Origin: an uncultured Litoreibacter sp.
Lineage (GTDB): Bacteria > Pseudomonadota > Alphaproteobacteria > Rhodobacterales > Rhodobacteraceae
DNA length: 64,000 bases
Direction of reading: 5' to 3'
Assembly: GCA_947494435.1 (NCBI GenBank)
Contig: CANLUY010000001.1
Span: forward strand, 496,001-560,000
The translations under genes were made by a program, and so were the position numbers. Positions 44,365-52,524 of this stretch are shown here, one piece after another (the first letter of the stretch is position 1; the number at the start of each line of letters is the position of its first letter). Below the pieces are notes generated by a model. That model saw nothing but the letters and a program-made list of their open reading frames with translations. It did no database searches and was not told the origin of the DNA.

Positions 44365-44835
44365 TTAGCGCAAATGGGACCGCAGGAACCAGGCGAACTT
44401 CTCATGCTCTTGACCACGTGCAATGCACAGGTCTTCGGTTAGTGTGTCGCCATGGCTGGCAGCCGTCTCTCCGCAGCCTTTCAGGGTTGCGGCAAGCGTT
44501 TCCTGCGCGGCAACCATCATCTTGAGCATTTCTTTGTCTGTCGCGGCGCCCTCATGCTCCGTCACTTTCGAGCGCTTCAACATGCCGGACAGCGTACCTT
44601 CCGCGTGCCCGTCAAGCGCCTTCACACGTTCGGCCAGATCGTCTTGTGCAATAAAATGATCTTCATAAATCTTTTGAAACAGATCATGCAGCGGGCCAAA
44701 TGCCATGCCGGTCACGTTCCAATGAAAGTTTTGCGCAAGCATCGTTGTTACAGCTGTTTCAGCGACGGATTGGTTCAGCGCGTCAACAATTTGCGTTTGG
44801 GCGTCCGTTGAAAGTGCAGCAGATGTCTGGGTCAT
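44365..44835 (-). CDS. dps: Dps-family ferritin-like DNA-protecting protein
   Basis: 156 residues, the usual Dps length. The ferroxidase signature FHWNVTGMAFGPLHDLFQKI near residue 37, with EDHFIAQDDLAERV after it, gives the His/Asp/Glu ligands at the subunit interface. Dps dodecamers store iron and bind DNA under oxidative or starvation stress. A pronounced Lys-rich N-terminal tail is lacking, so DNA binding may be weak. A single gene with its own terminator; the neighbouring iron box suggests an iron-linked region. Confidence 0.9.
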   Translation of the reverse strand: MTQTSAALSTDAQTQIVDALNQSVAETAVTTMLAQNFHWNVTGMAFGPLHDLFQKIYEDHFIAQDDLAERVKALDGHAEGTLSGMLKRSKVTEHEGAATDKEMLKMMVAAQETLAATLKGCGETAASHGDTLTEDLCIARGQEHEKFAWFLRSHLR

Positions 44836-44944
44836 ATCTTGTCTCCTATCGGCAAAAAATCAGGCTGGCTGGCAAAATACTGGCTGGCATACCAACACAT
44901 TTAAGCCCAACGCTGCAAAAGCCAAGAAGTTTCTTAGAATAATT

Positions 44945-45424
44945 CTAAATTAGGCTGAACTGCTTTGAAATTCCGATGAACAACGACGCGACATTCCGCA
45001 GCGCATGAGAGCGTACGCGAGACCGCAAAAGGAACTCAAAACTCTGCCAGTCTTTTCGCGACGCCATTTCGGTTGTGCGCAGCAGCCAAGCCTCGTCAAA
45101 AGATATGTCTTTCACACCCGGTCTGTACAGTTCCGGCGCTTTGCCCATCGCTTGGCTCAGACATTTCATGAGAGTTTCCGCATACGCGTTCTTCGCAATC
45201 GTTTCAGATGAAGACAACACAGCACAGGCTTCAAAAAGATCAGTGCGGCGCGAAGTTCGGCAATGCAACGAAGTCATGCGCAGATGGTTCAGAAGGTCGC
45301 GGTGCAATAGTGGCAAACCTTCCAGGACCGGAGGTTCCGGCGACGCCAGATTGACGGGTGCTTGAAGCGGCAAAGCGTGCATTCTACGAGTTCCAACTTT
45401 CGCAGGGGAATAGGTCAAGCCCAT
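44945..45424 (-). CDS. conserved-type hypothetical protein
   Basis: Up to 159 residues; ATG 45382 (MHALPLQAPVN) has GGAACT upstream and may be the true start, giving 145 residues. It is helical, with DLLNHLRMTSLHCRTSRRTD in the middle and WQSFEFLLRSRVRSHALRNV near the end. There is no signal peptide or membrane segment. The family is not recognised. It stands alone between dps and the hybrid histidine kinase on the same strand. Confidence 0.6.
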   Translation of the reverse strand: MGLTYSPAKVGTRRMHALPLQAPVNLASPEPPVLEGLPLLHRDLLNHLRMTSLHCRTSRRTDLFEACAVLSSSETIAKNAYAETLMKCLSQAMGKAPELYRPGVKDISFDEAWLLRTTEMASRKDWQSFEFLLRSRVRSHALRNVASLFIGISKQFSLI

Positions 45425-45509
45425 TTCCGACTATTACAGTAAAGAATATATAGACCCGACATTGATTTGGCTCAAGGCAAATGACTCAAATCACAATAAA
45501 TTGCGGCGA

Positions 45510-47813
45510 TCAGTGGCCAAGTGCTGATCCGATGGCGCGTGAAAACGCACCTTTTTCGAATGGCTTAGAGATAAATCCATTCTCATGCGTCAGACCGCTA
45601 TTTTCGACCAGTTCATTCTCTGAATACCCAGACATGAACAGCACTTTGGCATCGGGCTGGCGCTTCTTGAGTTGTTTAACGAAATCAACACCGCTCTTGC
45701 CGCCCGGCAGTAACACATCAACAAGATAGAGTTGAGCATCGGGATTCTTCTCAGTCCAGCTCAACGCTTGTGCCACATCGTTGGAGGTCGTGACTTTGTA
45801 CCCAAAAGACTGGACCAACTTCGACACTGTCTCTTGGACTTGCTGGTTGTCTTCAAGAATATGAACATGTTCCCAGTTACCGAACAGAACGTCACTGGAG
45901 CGCGGTGCAAGGTCTTGCGTTTCTGCCTCGTCTGACTTCGGCAAATAAAAGGACACAGTCGTGCCTTTCCCCAGTTTTGACGTGATACGTGCATTGCCCT
46001 GCGATTGCCGCGAAAAGCCCAAGACCATCGATAATCCCAGCCCACTGCCCTGCCCGACGCCTTTGGTTGTAAAGAATGGCTCAAAAGCTTTGCGCACGGT
46101 TTCTTCCGTCATTCCTGCGCCAGTATCGGCCACGGAAATTTCAACATAGTGAGTGCCGCTCAACTCCAAAAGCTCGACATTTCTGATATCTGCGATGTGG
46201 CGGTTGGAACAGGTTATCGACAACGTCCCGCCCGACGGCATCGCATCTCGCGCATTAAGTGCAAGATTAAGAATTGCTGTCTCCAATTGCGTCTGATCTG
46301 CATGGACAGGCCAAAGGTCCGCCGTTCCAGAATAATCAATAGTGACCGTCTCACCGATGGCCCGCAGCAAGGTTTTACCCATTTCAGGAACAAGCGTATT
46401 GAGGTTGATAGATGTCGGGATCAACGTCTGCTGCCGCGCAAATGCCAGCAAGTGGGTGGTCAGGTCCGCGCCGCGTTGTACGGCCCGGACAATTTCGCCC
46501 GTAAGCTGTGTGTCGGCTTCTGTCAGTTCTTCAAGAAGTTCTGCATTGCCTTGGATAACAGTCAGCAAGTTATTGAAATCATGCGCAATGCCGCCTGTCA
46601 GTTGGCCAATTGCTTCCATGCGCTGCGACACCAGCAAACTGTCTTCGAGCTGTTTGCGTTGGGTGATGTCTGTCAAAAGACCAACAGATCGGCTGACGCG
46701 TCCCCTGCCATCGTGGACGCATTTCCCTTGGCAATGGAACCAAAGGGCCTCCCCCGTTTTTGTGAGAAAGCGCATCTCATGTGACAGACGCACATCGGGA
46801 TTGCCGAGATGCTCCAGCAGCTTCGCTTTATATTCCTTAACGTCGTCGGGATGAAGCAACCCTTCAATGCGCCGCTCCTTCAAGACTTCGTTGAAGTCTT
46901 CTTCTGTAAAGCCGAGCGCATTGAAAAAGTTCGGGGAAAGGAACAGCTTATCATCAAGCACATCCCAGTCCCAAATGGCGGCCGTTTGAGCCGCAAGCTC
47001 GTAGCGCTCTTGTGACACGCGCAGCTTGTCGGAGCTTTCAGCCACTTTATGCTTCAGCTCTTCTCTCTCTGTCTCCTGCAGTTTGCGCAGCTCGGCCCGT
47101 TCAGTAACATCTTCCTCGCTTAGGACAGTCACGAAATCGCCTGTGATTGGATCGCGCCCTTTGCGCACGGAGATTGAATGCACGCGCGTGCCTTGCGCCG
47201 TTAAAACCTCCGCATCCCATTTTGCGGTTTCGTTTGACGCGGTTTTTGCCAAGACAAGCTCTGCGTCACTTGCATTCAGAAATCTGGCTTCAAGATCAGT
47301 GAGATCTGATCGCTTTGCAGACCTGCTGCCATAACACGCCAACGAGGCCGGATTTTCCGCCAACAGATGCCCTTCAAGCGAGAAGGTCGTCATCATCAGA
47401 GGCGTCGCGCGCGCGGCTTCAAGCAACCGCCAAGTCTCGTCGTCTGCCTCTCTGTCAACGACTTCGACCAATTCAATCAAAACGCCATGGACCTGTTCTT
47501 CAATGATCACTGGCTGGAAAGACAAAATGACGGTCTGGGGATCACCTCCAGGGTACAATGTCCACGTGTCAGTGACGTGAGAATCGTTAGACCCGAGATC
47601 GACAATCTGCCGCAGTCGTTCGCGCACCGTCGCGCTATCCGTGTCGAACTCGCGCGCGCGCAAGTCTTCGATGCTGTTAGCCTTCCAAAAGGCGAGACCT
47701 TGAGTGTTCGCCCACCAAATCCCGTGCCGGTCCACATCGAAAATCCAAACAGGCGTCGACAAGCGTCCAAGCTGGCGTAGATCGTTATGGTCTTTAAAAT
47801 GCAGACGTGGCAC
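45510..47813 (-). CDS. hybrid sensor histidine kinase with PAS domains and receiver
   Basis: 767 residues from a GTG. Two or three PAS domains occupy about 10-400 (VWIFDVDRHGIWWANTQGLA, then WDWDVLDDKLFLSPNFFNAL). The HisKA box GQLTGGIAHDFNNLLTVIQG has the phospho-accepting His, followed by ATPase motifs LNLALNARDAMP (N box), ADTGAGM and GQGSGLGLSMV. A C-terminal receiver begins HILEDNQQVQ with the aspartate in YLVDVLLPG. There is no transmembrane segment, so it senses a cytoplasmic signal. The layout is CckA-like, but CckA has membrane helices. No cognate regulator gene is adjacent. Confidence 0.88.
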   Translation of the reverse strand: MPRLHFKDHNDLRQLGRLSTPVWIFDVDRHGIWWANTQGLAFWKANSIEDLRAREFDTDSATVRERLRQIVDLGSNDSHVTDTWTLYPGGDPQTVILSFQPVIIEEQVHGVLIELVEVVDREADDETWRLLEAARATPLMMTTFSLEGHLLAENPASLACYGSRSAKRSDLTDLEARFLNASDAELVLAKTASNETAKWDAEVLTAQGTRVHSISVRKGRDPITGDFVTVLSEEDVTERAELRKLQETEREELKHKVAESSDKLRVSQERYELAAQTAAIWDWDVLDDKLFLSPNFFNALGFTEEDFNEVLKERRIEGLLHPDDVKEYKAKLLEHLGNPDVRLSHEMRFLTKTGEALWFHCQGKCVHDGRGRVSRSVGLLTDITQRKQLEDSLLVSQRMEAIGQLTGGIAHDFNNLLTVIQGNAELLEELTEADTQLTGEIVRAVQRGADLTTHLLAFARQQTLIPTSINLNTLVPEMGKTLLRAIGETVTIDYSGTADLWPVHADQTQLETAILNLALNARDAMPSGGTLSITCSNRHIADIRNVELLELSGTHYVEISVADTGAGMTEETVRKAFEPFFTTKGVGQGSGLGLSMVLGFSRQSQGNARITSKLGKGTTVSFYLPKSDEAETQDLAPRSSDVLFGNWEHVHILEDNQQVQETVSKLVQSFGYKVTTSNDVAQALSWTEKNPDAQLYLVDVLLPGGKSGVDFVKQLKKRQPDAKVLFMSGYSENELVENSGLTHENGFISKPFEKGAFSRAIGSALGH

Positions 47814-47913
47814 GCGCGGGTGACTTCCTATCTAGATAAAGTGGACGCATCAAAAAACATCGTCCGAACGCATAAAATCCCCGCCAGTATGGCAGAGTAC
47901 GCGCCGCTTGACA

Positions 47914-48180
47914 CTACAATTCCCGAAAACGACCATCATAGAATTCCGCTTTTGACCTAACCCAGATTGTACCCTCTTCATCATCATAGATGACGACCTC
48001 ACTGCGATCAGACTCCAGAATTGCGGGCGCCAAAACTCTGTAGAGGTTGCCCTTCTTATGGCGATGGGATGCGGTCCATGGTATTCCTCCACGCTCTGAG
48101 ATGAGGAGAGAACCGCCCGCGCGAGTTGGCGCACGGGCGTCTCCTTTCAACAGACTCAACAGTAGGGCTGTCAGTCTCAT
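47914..48180 (-). CDS. DUF1653-like small protein
   Basis: 88 residues from ATG 48180, which overlaps the ribonucleotide reductase stop in ATGA. The C-terminal half (HKKGNLYRVLAPAI, VVIYDDEEGTIWVRSKAEF) fits the DUF1653 pattern of a small beta barrel. The N-terminus has a short hydrophobic stretch (MRLTALLLSLL). It is cotranscribed with nrdJ; the function is unknown. Confidence 0.6.
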   Translation of the reverse strand: MRLTALLLSLLKGDARAPTRAGGSLLISERGGIPWTASHRHKKGNLYRVLAPAILESDRSEVVIYDDEEGTIWVRSKAEFYDGRFREL

Positions 48181-49901
48181 ATAGATAATACCGATCCTGT
48201 TACGTCGTTGGGCCGGTATGTCGTACACCCCTTGCAGCCCTCCACAAAAGCCTGCCGGTAAATGTTTTGAAAATCAGCGAAACTAATATCTGCCGGACAG
48301 TTGATGGTTTTGGAAATCCCGCTATCGACCCATGCTTGCGCCGCCGCTTGGATACGCAGGTGGTCTTGAGGCGTGAGATCAGCAACGGTCACAAATGCGT
48401 CTGTCAAAATGGCTTCACTCCCATAAATCTGATGGAATTTCCAAACAGCGAAATCTTCAATCACCTGCTCGGATTTTTCGCCGTTGGGCAGATTGATCTT
48501 CCGCGTGTAGGCGGTCGCAAAAATTGGCTCCACGCCAGAGGAGACATTACCACCATACATTGACGTGGTTCCTGTAGGTGCGATCGTGGTCAGTGTCGCA
48601 TTCCGCAACCCATGCTGCCAGATGCTGTCCTGCACGTCAGGTTCCAGCGTCTGTACGATTGCATTCTTCAGATACTGCTTTGCATCATAACATGCGAAGG
48701 CTCCGCGTGTCCGTGCGAGATCAGCTGAGGCTTGATAGGCTGCATTGGATACCGTTTGCATCCAATTGCTCACCATCGCCTCCGATGCCTCACTTCCATA
48801 GCGCACACCAAGCATGATCAATGCATCTCCTACACCTGTGACGCCGATACCAATGCGGCGTTTCGTTTGGGCTTCGATACGCTGCTCCTCGATCGCAAAA
48901 TCCGAGACATCGAGAGCGTTGTCGAGCATTCTCACAGCAACGGCGGTCAAGCTTTTCACTTGCTCAATGTCTAGTCGCGCTTGGTCCGTGAATGGCGCGA
49001 TGACCAAACGCGCCAAGTTAATTGATGTCAGCGGGCACGTGCCATTGGGCGGCAACGGTTGTTCCGCGCAAGAGTTCGTTGCGCAAATTTCTTCTAAGTA
49101 GTGCAAAGGGTTCGCGCCATTGATCCGGTCGATGAACAGCACACCAGGTTCGGCAGCATTGTAGTTTTGCTGCATGATCATGTCCCACAACTCGCGCGCT
49201 TTGATCGTGCGTTGAATGCCCCCGTTCCAAATAAGCGCCCAGTCGTTATCGGCTTCAACTGCATCCATGAAAGCATCTGGTATCAATACAGAAAGGTTGA
49301 AGTTTCGCATCCGCGCCGGATCAGATTTCGCCTTTACGAAGGCTTCGATATCAGGGTGATCTACGCGCATCGTTGCCATCATCGCCCCGCGCCCCATACC
49401 CGTTACAAGCATCTTACAAACGCTGTCGCAGATATCCATGACAGCAAGAGGACCGGCTGCCGGACACTCCAGCCCTTTCACCAATGCGCCTTGTGGTCGG
49501 ATGGTTGAGAAATCAAACCCAAGGCCGCCGCCCATTTGCATCGTCAGCGCAGCCTCTTTGATGACGTCCATGATGCCGTCAAGCGAGTCCGGAAGGGTTT
49601 TCATGACAAAGGTGTTGGACAGTGAGACATTTCTATCGGTCCCGGCACCTGCCAGGATACGGCCTGCTGGCAAAAGCTTGAAGTCCTCCATGGCATCGTA
49701 AAACTGTTCAGCGACACGCTGGCGTTCATCGACACGCTCGGCTTGCGCGAGTGCAGAGGCCACGCGAAACCACGTATCGCGAACGGTTAGATCAACGTCG
49801 GCTCCGCCAGATCTTAGTTGGTATTTTGAACGCCAGATCTGCTCTGCAATGGGCTGTTCGAACAGATCGTTAAAGGGATTGGCGTCGGTAAAGTCGTACA
49901 T
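48177..49901 (-). CDS. nrdJ: short adenosylcobalamin-dependent (class II) ribonucleotide reductase
   Basis: 574 residues, much shorter than the ~750-1200 of most class II enzymes; the N-terminal ATP-cone and long C-terminal extension are missing. The 10-stranded barrel core is there: SLSNTFVMK, MGGGLGFDFSTIRPQGALVK, the radical/active-site segment ATNSCAEQPLPPNGTCPLTS (Asn, Cys, Glu), and the end EGCKGCTTYRPN with the thioredoxin-linked cysteine pair. It makes deoxyribonucleotides with B12. GAGGAA lies seven bases before the ATG but within a hairpin. Its small size and the cotranscribed DUF1653-like gene suggest a second, conditionally used reductase. Confidence 0.86.
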   Translation of the reverse strand: MYDFTDANPFNDLFEQPIAEQIWRSKYQLRSGGADVDLTVRDTWFRVASALAQAERVDERQRVAEQFYDAMEDFKLLPAGRILAGAGTDRNVSLSNTFVMKTLPDSLDGIMDVIKEAALTMQMGGGLGFDFSTIRPQGALVKGLECPAAGPLAVMDICDSVCKMLVTGMGRGAMMATMRVDHPDIEAFVKAKSDPARMRNFNLSVLIPDAFMDAVEADNDWALIWNGGIQRTIKARELWDMIMQQNYNAAEPGVLFIDRINGANPLHYLEEICATNSCAEQPLPPNGTCPLTSINLARLVIAPFTDQARLDIEQVKSLTAVAVRMLDNALDVSDFAIEEQRIEAQTKRRIGIGVTGVGDALIMLGVRYGSEASEAMVSNWMQTVSNAAYQASADLARTRGAFACYDAKQYLKNAIVQTLEPDVQDSIWQHGLRNATLTTIAPTGTTSMYGGNVSSGVEPIFATAYTRKINLPNGEKSEQVIEDFAVWKFHQIYGSEAILTDAFVTVADLTPQDHLRIQAAAQAWVDSGISKTINCPADISFADFQNIYRQAFVEGCKGCTTYRPNDVTGSVLSI

Positions 49902-49906
49902 ATCAG

Positions 49907-49930
49907 TTCCTCAAATTTGCGATTGAGGAA
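49907..49930 (-). promoter_or_regulatory. hairpin covering the nrdJ ribosome binding site
   Basis: On the minus strand TTCCTCAA-TCGCAAAT-TTGAGGAA forms a perfect 8-bp stem with an 8-base loop, and the 3' arm contains the GAGGAA ribosome site, seven bases before the ATG at 49901. Pairing would hide the site. This is the layout of a translational switch such as an RNA thermometer, riboswitch platform or protein-bound element. No B12-box sequence was found, so cobalamin sensing is not supported. Confidence 0.6.
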
Positions 49931-50321
49931 TTTAAATTTCTTAACTCTCAAACGCTGTTTCAAATAGTCAGATGGGTGGTCCTAAGACATTGAGACAGCG
50001 TTAATAAATCATTAACGCAAAAAGCCCCTGACTCCGGAAATCGGAGCAGAGGTTCGGCAATACAATACCGTTTTCAGGCCATTAGCGAGAATCGGGACGA
50101 TTCAGCGCACCTGAAAAAAAAATCGAACGATACAATCGCTCTGAGAGGATCTTGCGCAAACGGTCAGTTTGAACAGAGTGAACTGCCGCATGAGCTACGT
50201 CATAAATCGACAGAGATTCTTAAATAAAGGTTAACAGACCGAACGCAGATCATTCAAATTGTGCAAATCCAACACCTCAGGACTTCGCAAGGAGGTTGCG
50301 TCGTTTTGACGGCCTTTGCCA
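49931..50321. other. 391-base gap upstream of nrdJ
   Basis: Between nrdJ and the TetR gene no coding frame was seen. It holds the terminator at 50019-50052 and, at about 50113-50122, a run of A on the plus strand (T on the minus strand) that follows a small ATCG-TT-CGAT dyad. Together these could be the end of the TetR operon transcript, an attenuator for nrdJ, or a small RNA of the minus strand. Confidence 0.4.
50019..50052 (-). terminator. strong intrinsic terminator 118 bases upstream of nrdJ
   Basis: On the minus strand CCTCTGCTCCG-ATTTC-CGGAGTCAGGGG makes an 11-bp stem with one bulged T, followed by CTTTTTG. It could end the TetR/mttB operon (270 bases downstream of its last stop), act as an attenuator ahead of nrdJ, or end a small RNA. 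Confidence 0.7.
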
Positions 50322-50981
50322 CTAAAGCGTCTTAACAAACTCCAAGAAGTCGTTGATCGCAACTTGGTCTGGCTCCGTTCCTGTGAATCCACGGATATAC
50401 GGCCCCAGTCGTGACATGCGGACGTCCATATCTTCACGCACTTCCAAAGCGTGATATCCCAACTGCATGAAGTACAAAATTCGCGCACGTGCATCTGCAT
50501 CCACCGCCTCATATCCGTGATTGAGAAAAAGAGCGGTCACGGCTTCTATGCGTTTCGCGTCAGCCTTATCGACACGTGCGCGGATAACGTCATCTCGCCG
50601 CGACCATTCCCGGACAGCAAAATCAAGCCCCTGATCAAACTTGCTCGGGTCCACGAAGCACCGGAAGAAATTACATGCAGCGGCTGTGATCGACGCCGCT
50701 GGCAAGGCGCAATGCGCCACAATCTGTTGTGTGTTGCGTGCCTCCCATCCCTCAAGCAAGGCATGAAACAGGTCATCCCGGTTTTCAAAGTACCAGTAAA
50801 AACTTGATCGTGACACGCCCATCCGATTGGCAAGAGACAAGACTTTCACTTCGCCAACCCCCTCTGTGACAAGCACGTCTCGGGCCATATTCAACCAGTC
50901 TTGGCGGGTCACTTTCACGTGGCCAATGAGAGGGTCTTTTTCTGGGTCATCTCGATGCAATATGGGGGATTGGCGTTTCAT
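50322..50981 (-). CDS. TetR-family transcriptional regulator
   Basis: 219 residues from ATG 50981, chosen because GAGG lies seven bases upstream and just after the methyltransferase stop; the open frame runs 84 codons further into that gene without coding character. The helix-turn-helix is at about residues 30-75 (VLSLANRMGVSRSSFYWYFE, NRDDLFHALLEGW). The ligand domain has LDFAVREWSRRDDVIRARVD. It likely controls the amine module it ends (mttB-like and DMGDH-like genes), sensing a betaine or amine. Confidence 0.85.
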   Translation of the reverse strand: MKRQSPILHRDDPEKDPLIGHVKVTRQDWLNMARDVLVTEGVGEVKVLSLANRMGVSRSSFYWYFENRDDLFHALLEGWEARNTQQIVAHCALPAASITAAACNFFRCFVDPSKFDQGLDFAVREWSRRDDVIRARVDKADAKRIEAVTALFLNHGYEAVDADARARILYFMQLGYHALEVREDMDVRMSRLGPYIRGFTGTEPDQVAINDFLEFVKTL

Positions 50982-50988
50982 CGCGCCC

Positions 50989-52521
50989 TCAACTTTCTGG
51001 CAGCGCGCCGCCTTCAGCGGTGCGCTTCGCAATAAAATCTTGAAGGGCTCCGAAACGGTCGCTGTCGACATCAGGGCGGTTATCTGCTTCAAGAATTTCT
51101 TGCCAGACCCGCGTCGCCCGGTGGTTTGTATCGACGCTACCGCGTTCCGTCCAAGTGCCGAAATTTGCGTAATCATGAACGATCGGTTCATAAAACTCGG
51201 TGTTGTATCGCTCCATCGTTTGTGAAGCCGCAAAGAAATGTCCGCTTGGGTTCACTTCACTTAACGCAGTGTCGAACCCGATTTCGTTCGGGCCTGCTTT
51301 TGCTCCTGCGCAAAGCTCAGCGATCATGTTCAAGACTTCGACGTCAGTGACGATCTTCTCGTATGACACGCTTAATCCGCCTTCCAGCCAGCCTGCGGAA
51401 TGGATCACGACCGTGGCCCCGGCCATTAAACATCCCCACAGCCCCATCTGATTTTCATTGGCCGCCTGCACATCGTTAATGTTTGAGGCCGAGCCCGCGG
51501 CCGAGCGCCATGGCAAACCAGTAAACCGCGCAAGCTGGCCTGCAGCAAGGGAGGCTTGAAAATGCGCGGGCGTTCCGAAAGCAGGCGCACCAGATTTCAT
51601 ATCGACGTTCGATGTGAAAGTACCGTAGCACACCGGTGCTCTGGGTTTGACGAGCTGAGTCAGCGTGATAGCGGCGAGCGCTTCAGCATGACTGAGTGTG
51701 ATCGCACCGGCCACTGTAATTGGCGCCATCGCCCCCATCAGTGTGAACGGCGTGACAATTGACAGCTGACCATGTCTGGCAAAGTCAATCAGCCCTTGTG
51801 CCATAGGTATATCAAGCGTGCGCGGGCTATTGGTATTGATGATCGTGTACGCATGCGGCGTGTTTGCAAAATCGTCATCTGAGATACCACGGAAATCGCG
51901 CAGCATCTCAAAGCAATCCATCACTTGCGGCGTGCCTCGTGAAAAGATGAACGGAAACTTGTCGCTATACGTCAGCTGCGTTTCCGTCGTGAAGTAGTGA
52001 CGTAGATGTGTTGGCACATCTTGTGGCTCGACCGAAGGTGACAGCATCTGCAACACATCAAAGTGCTGATTTAATTGCGTATATTCGCGGTAGTCTTGCG
52101 CAGACCCAGGGCGGCGCCCCCGTTGCAAGTCTGTGGCATGGGGTGCGCCAGCGCCGGGTTGAAACAGTAAGCTTCCCAATTGAAGCGTAATGTCCTTGGC
52201 GCGTGTTCCCGCCCGCCCCGTGATTGACTTGGGTGCAGCCGCCACGGCATCAGTGACCATGTCGCGACCAAGAAAGACCATATCGCCGTCGACCTTCGCA
52301 CCACCTTTTGCAAAAATGGCGCGTGCCTCAGGCAGCAAGGTCTTGATCCCCAACTCTTCAAGCAGGCGCAGGGCCGCCCGGTGCATATCCTCAATCTGGT
52401 CTTCCGAGAAGACATTCATCGGCGGGAACGGGTTTTTCAGCGTGTGGTAATCAAACACTCGCTTCGAGCTCTCCGCCACCTTTGCAGCACGTCCGCGCCG
52501 CCGCCCGCTTGTCGCCTCCAC
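50989..52521 (-). CDS. MttB-family methyltransferase without pyrrolysine
   Basis: 510 residues of the trimethylamine methyltransferase (MttB) superfamily. EDMHRAALRLLEELGIKTLL near 45, HYFTTETQLTYSDKFPFIFS near 175 and SAAGSASNINDVQAANENQM near 345 are in keeping with the family. The reading frame is continuous, with no internal amber codon, so it belongs to the non-Pyl branch that includes glycine betaine:corrinoid methyltransferase MtgB. The start is GTG at 52521, three bases after the flavoprotein stop. No corrinoid protein gene is adjacent, so it may use a trans partner or a different acceptor. Probably acts on a quaternary or methylated amine. Confidence 0.82.
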   Translation of the reverse strand: MEATSGRRRGRAAKVAESSKRVFDYHTLKNPFPPMNVFSEDQIEDMHRAALRLLEELGIKTLLPEARAIFAKGGAKVDGDMVFLGRDMVTDAVAAAPKSITGRAGTRAKDITLQLGSLLFQPGAGAPHATDLQRGRRPGSAQDYREYTQLNQHFDVLQMLSPSVEPQDVPTHLRHYFTTETQLTYSDKFPFIFSRGTPQVMDCFEMLRDFRGISDDDFANTPHAYTIINTNSPRTLDIPMAQGLIDFARHGQLSIVTPFTLMGAMAPITVAGAITLSHAEALAAITLTQLVKPRAPVCYGTFTSNVDMKSGAPAFGTPAHFQASLAAGQLARFTGLPWRSAAGSASNINDVQAANENQMGLWGCLMAGATVVIHSAGWLEGGLSVSYEKIVTDVEVLNMIAELCAGAKAGPNEIGFDTALSEVNPSGHFFAASQTMERYNTEFYEPIVHDYANFGTWTERGSVDTNHRATRVWQEILEADNRPDVDSDRFGALQDFIAKRTAEGGALPES

Positions 52522-52524
52522 CCG

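Noticed and set aside
49902..50321. Cobalamin riboswitch ahead of nrdJ
   Set aside because: No B12-box-like sequence was found on the coding strand; only a ribosome-site hairpin and a terminator are visible.
50989..52521. Pyrrolysine-containing MttB
   Set aside because: The 510-codon frame is uninterrupted; no internal TAG had to be read through.
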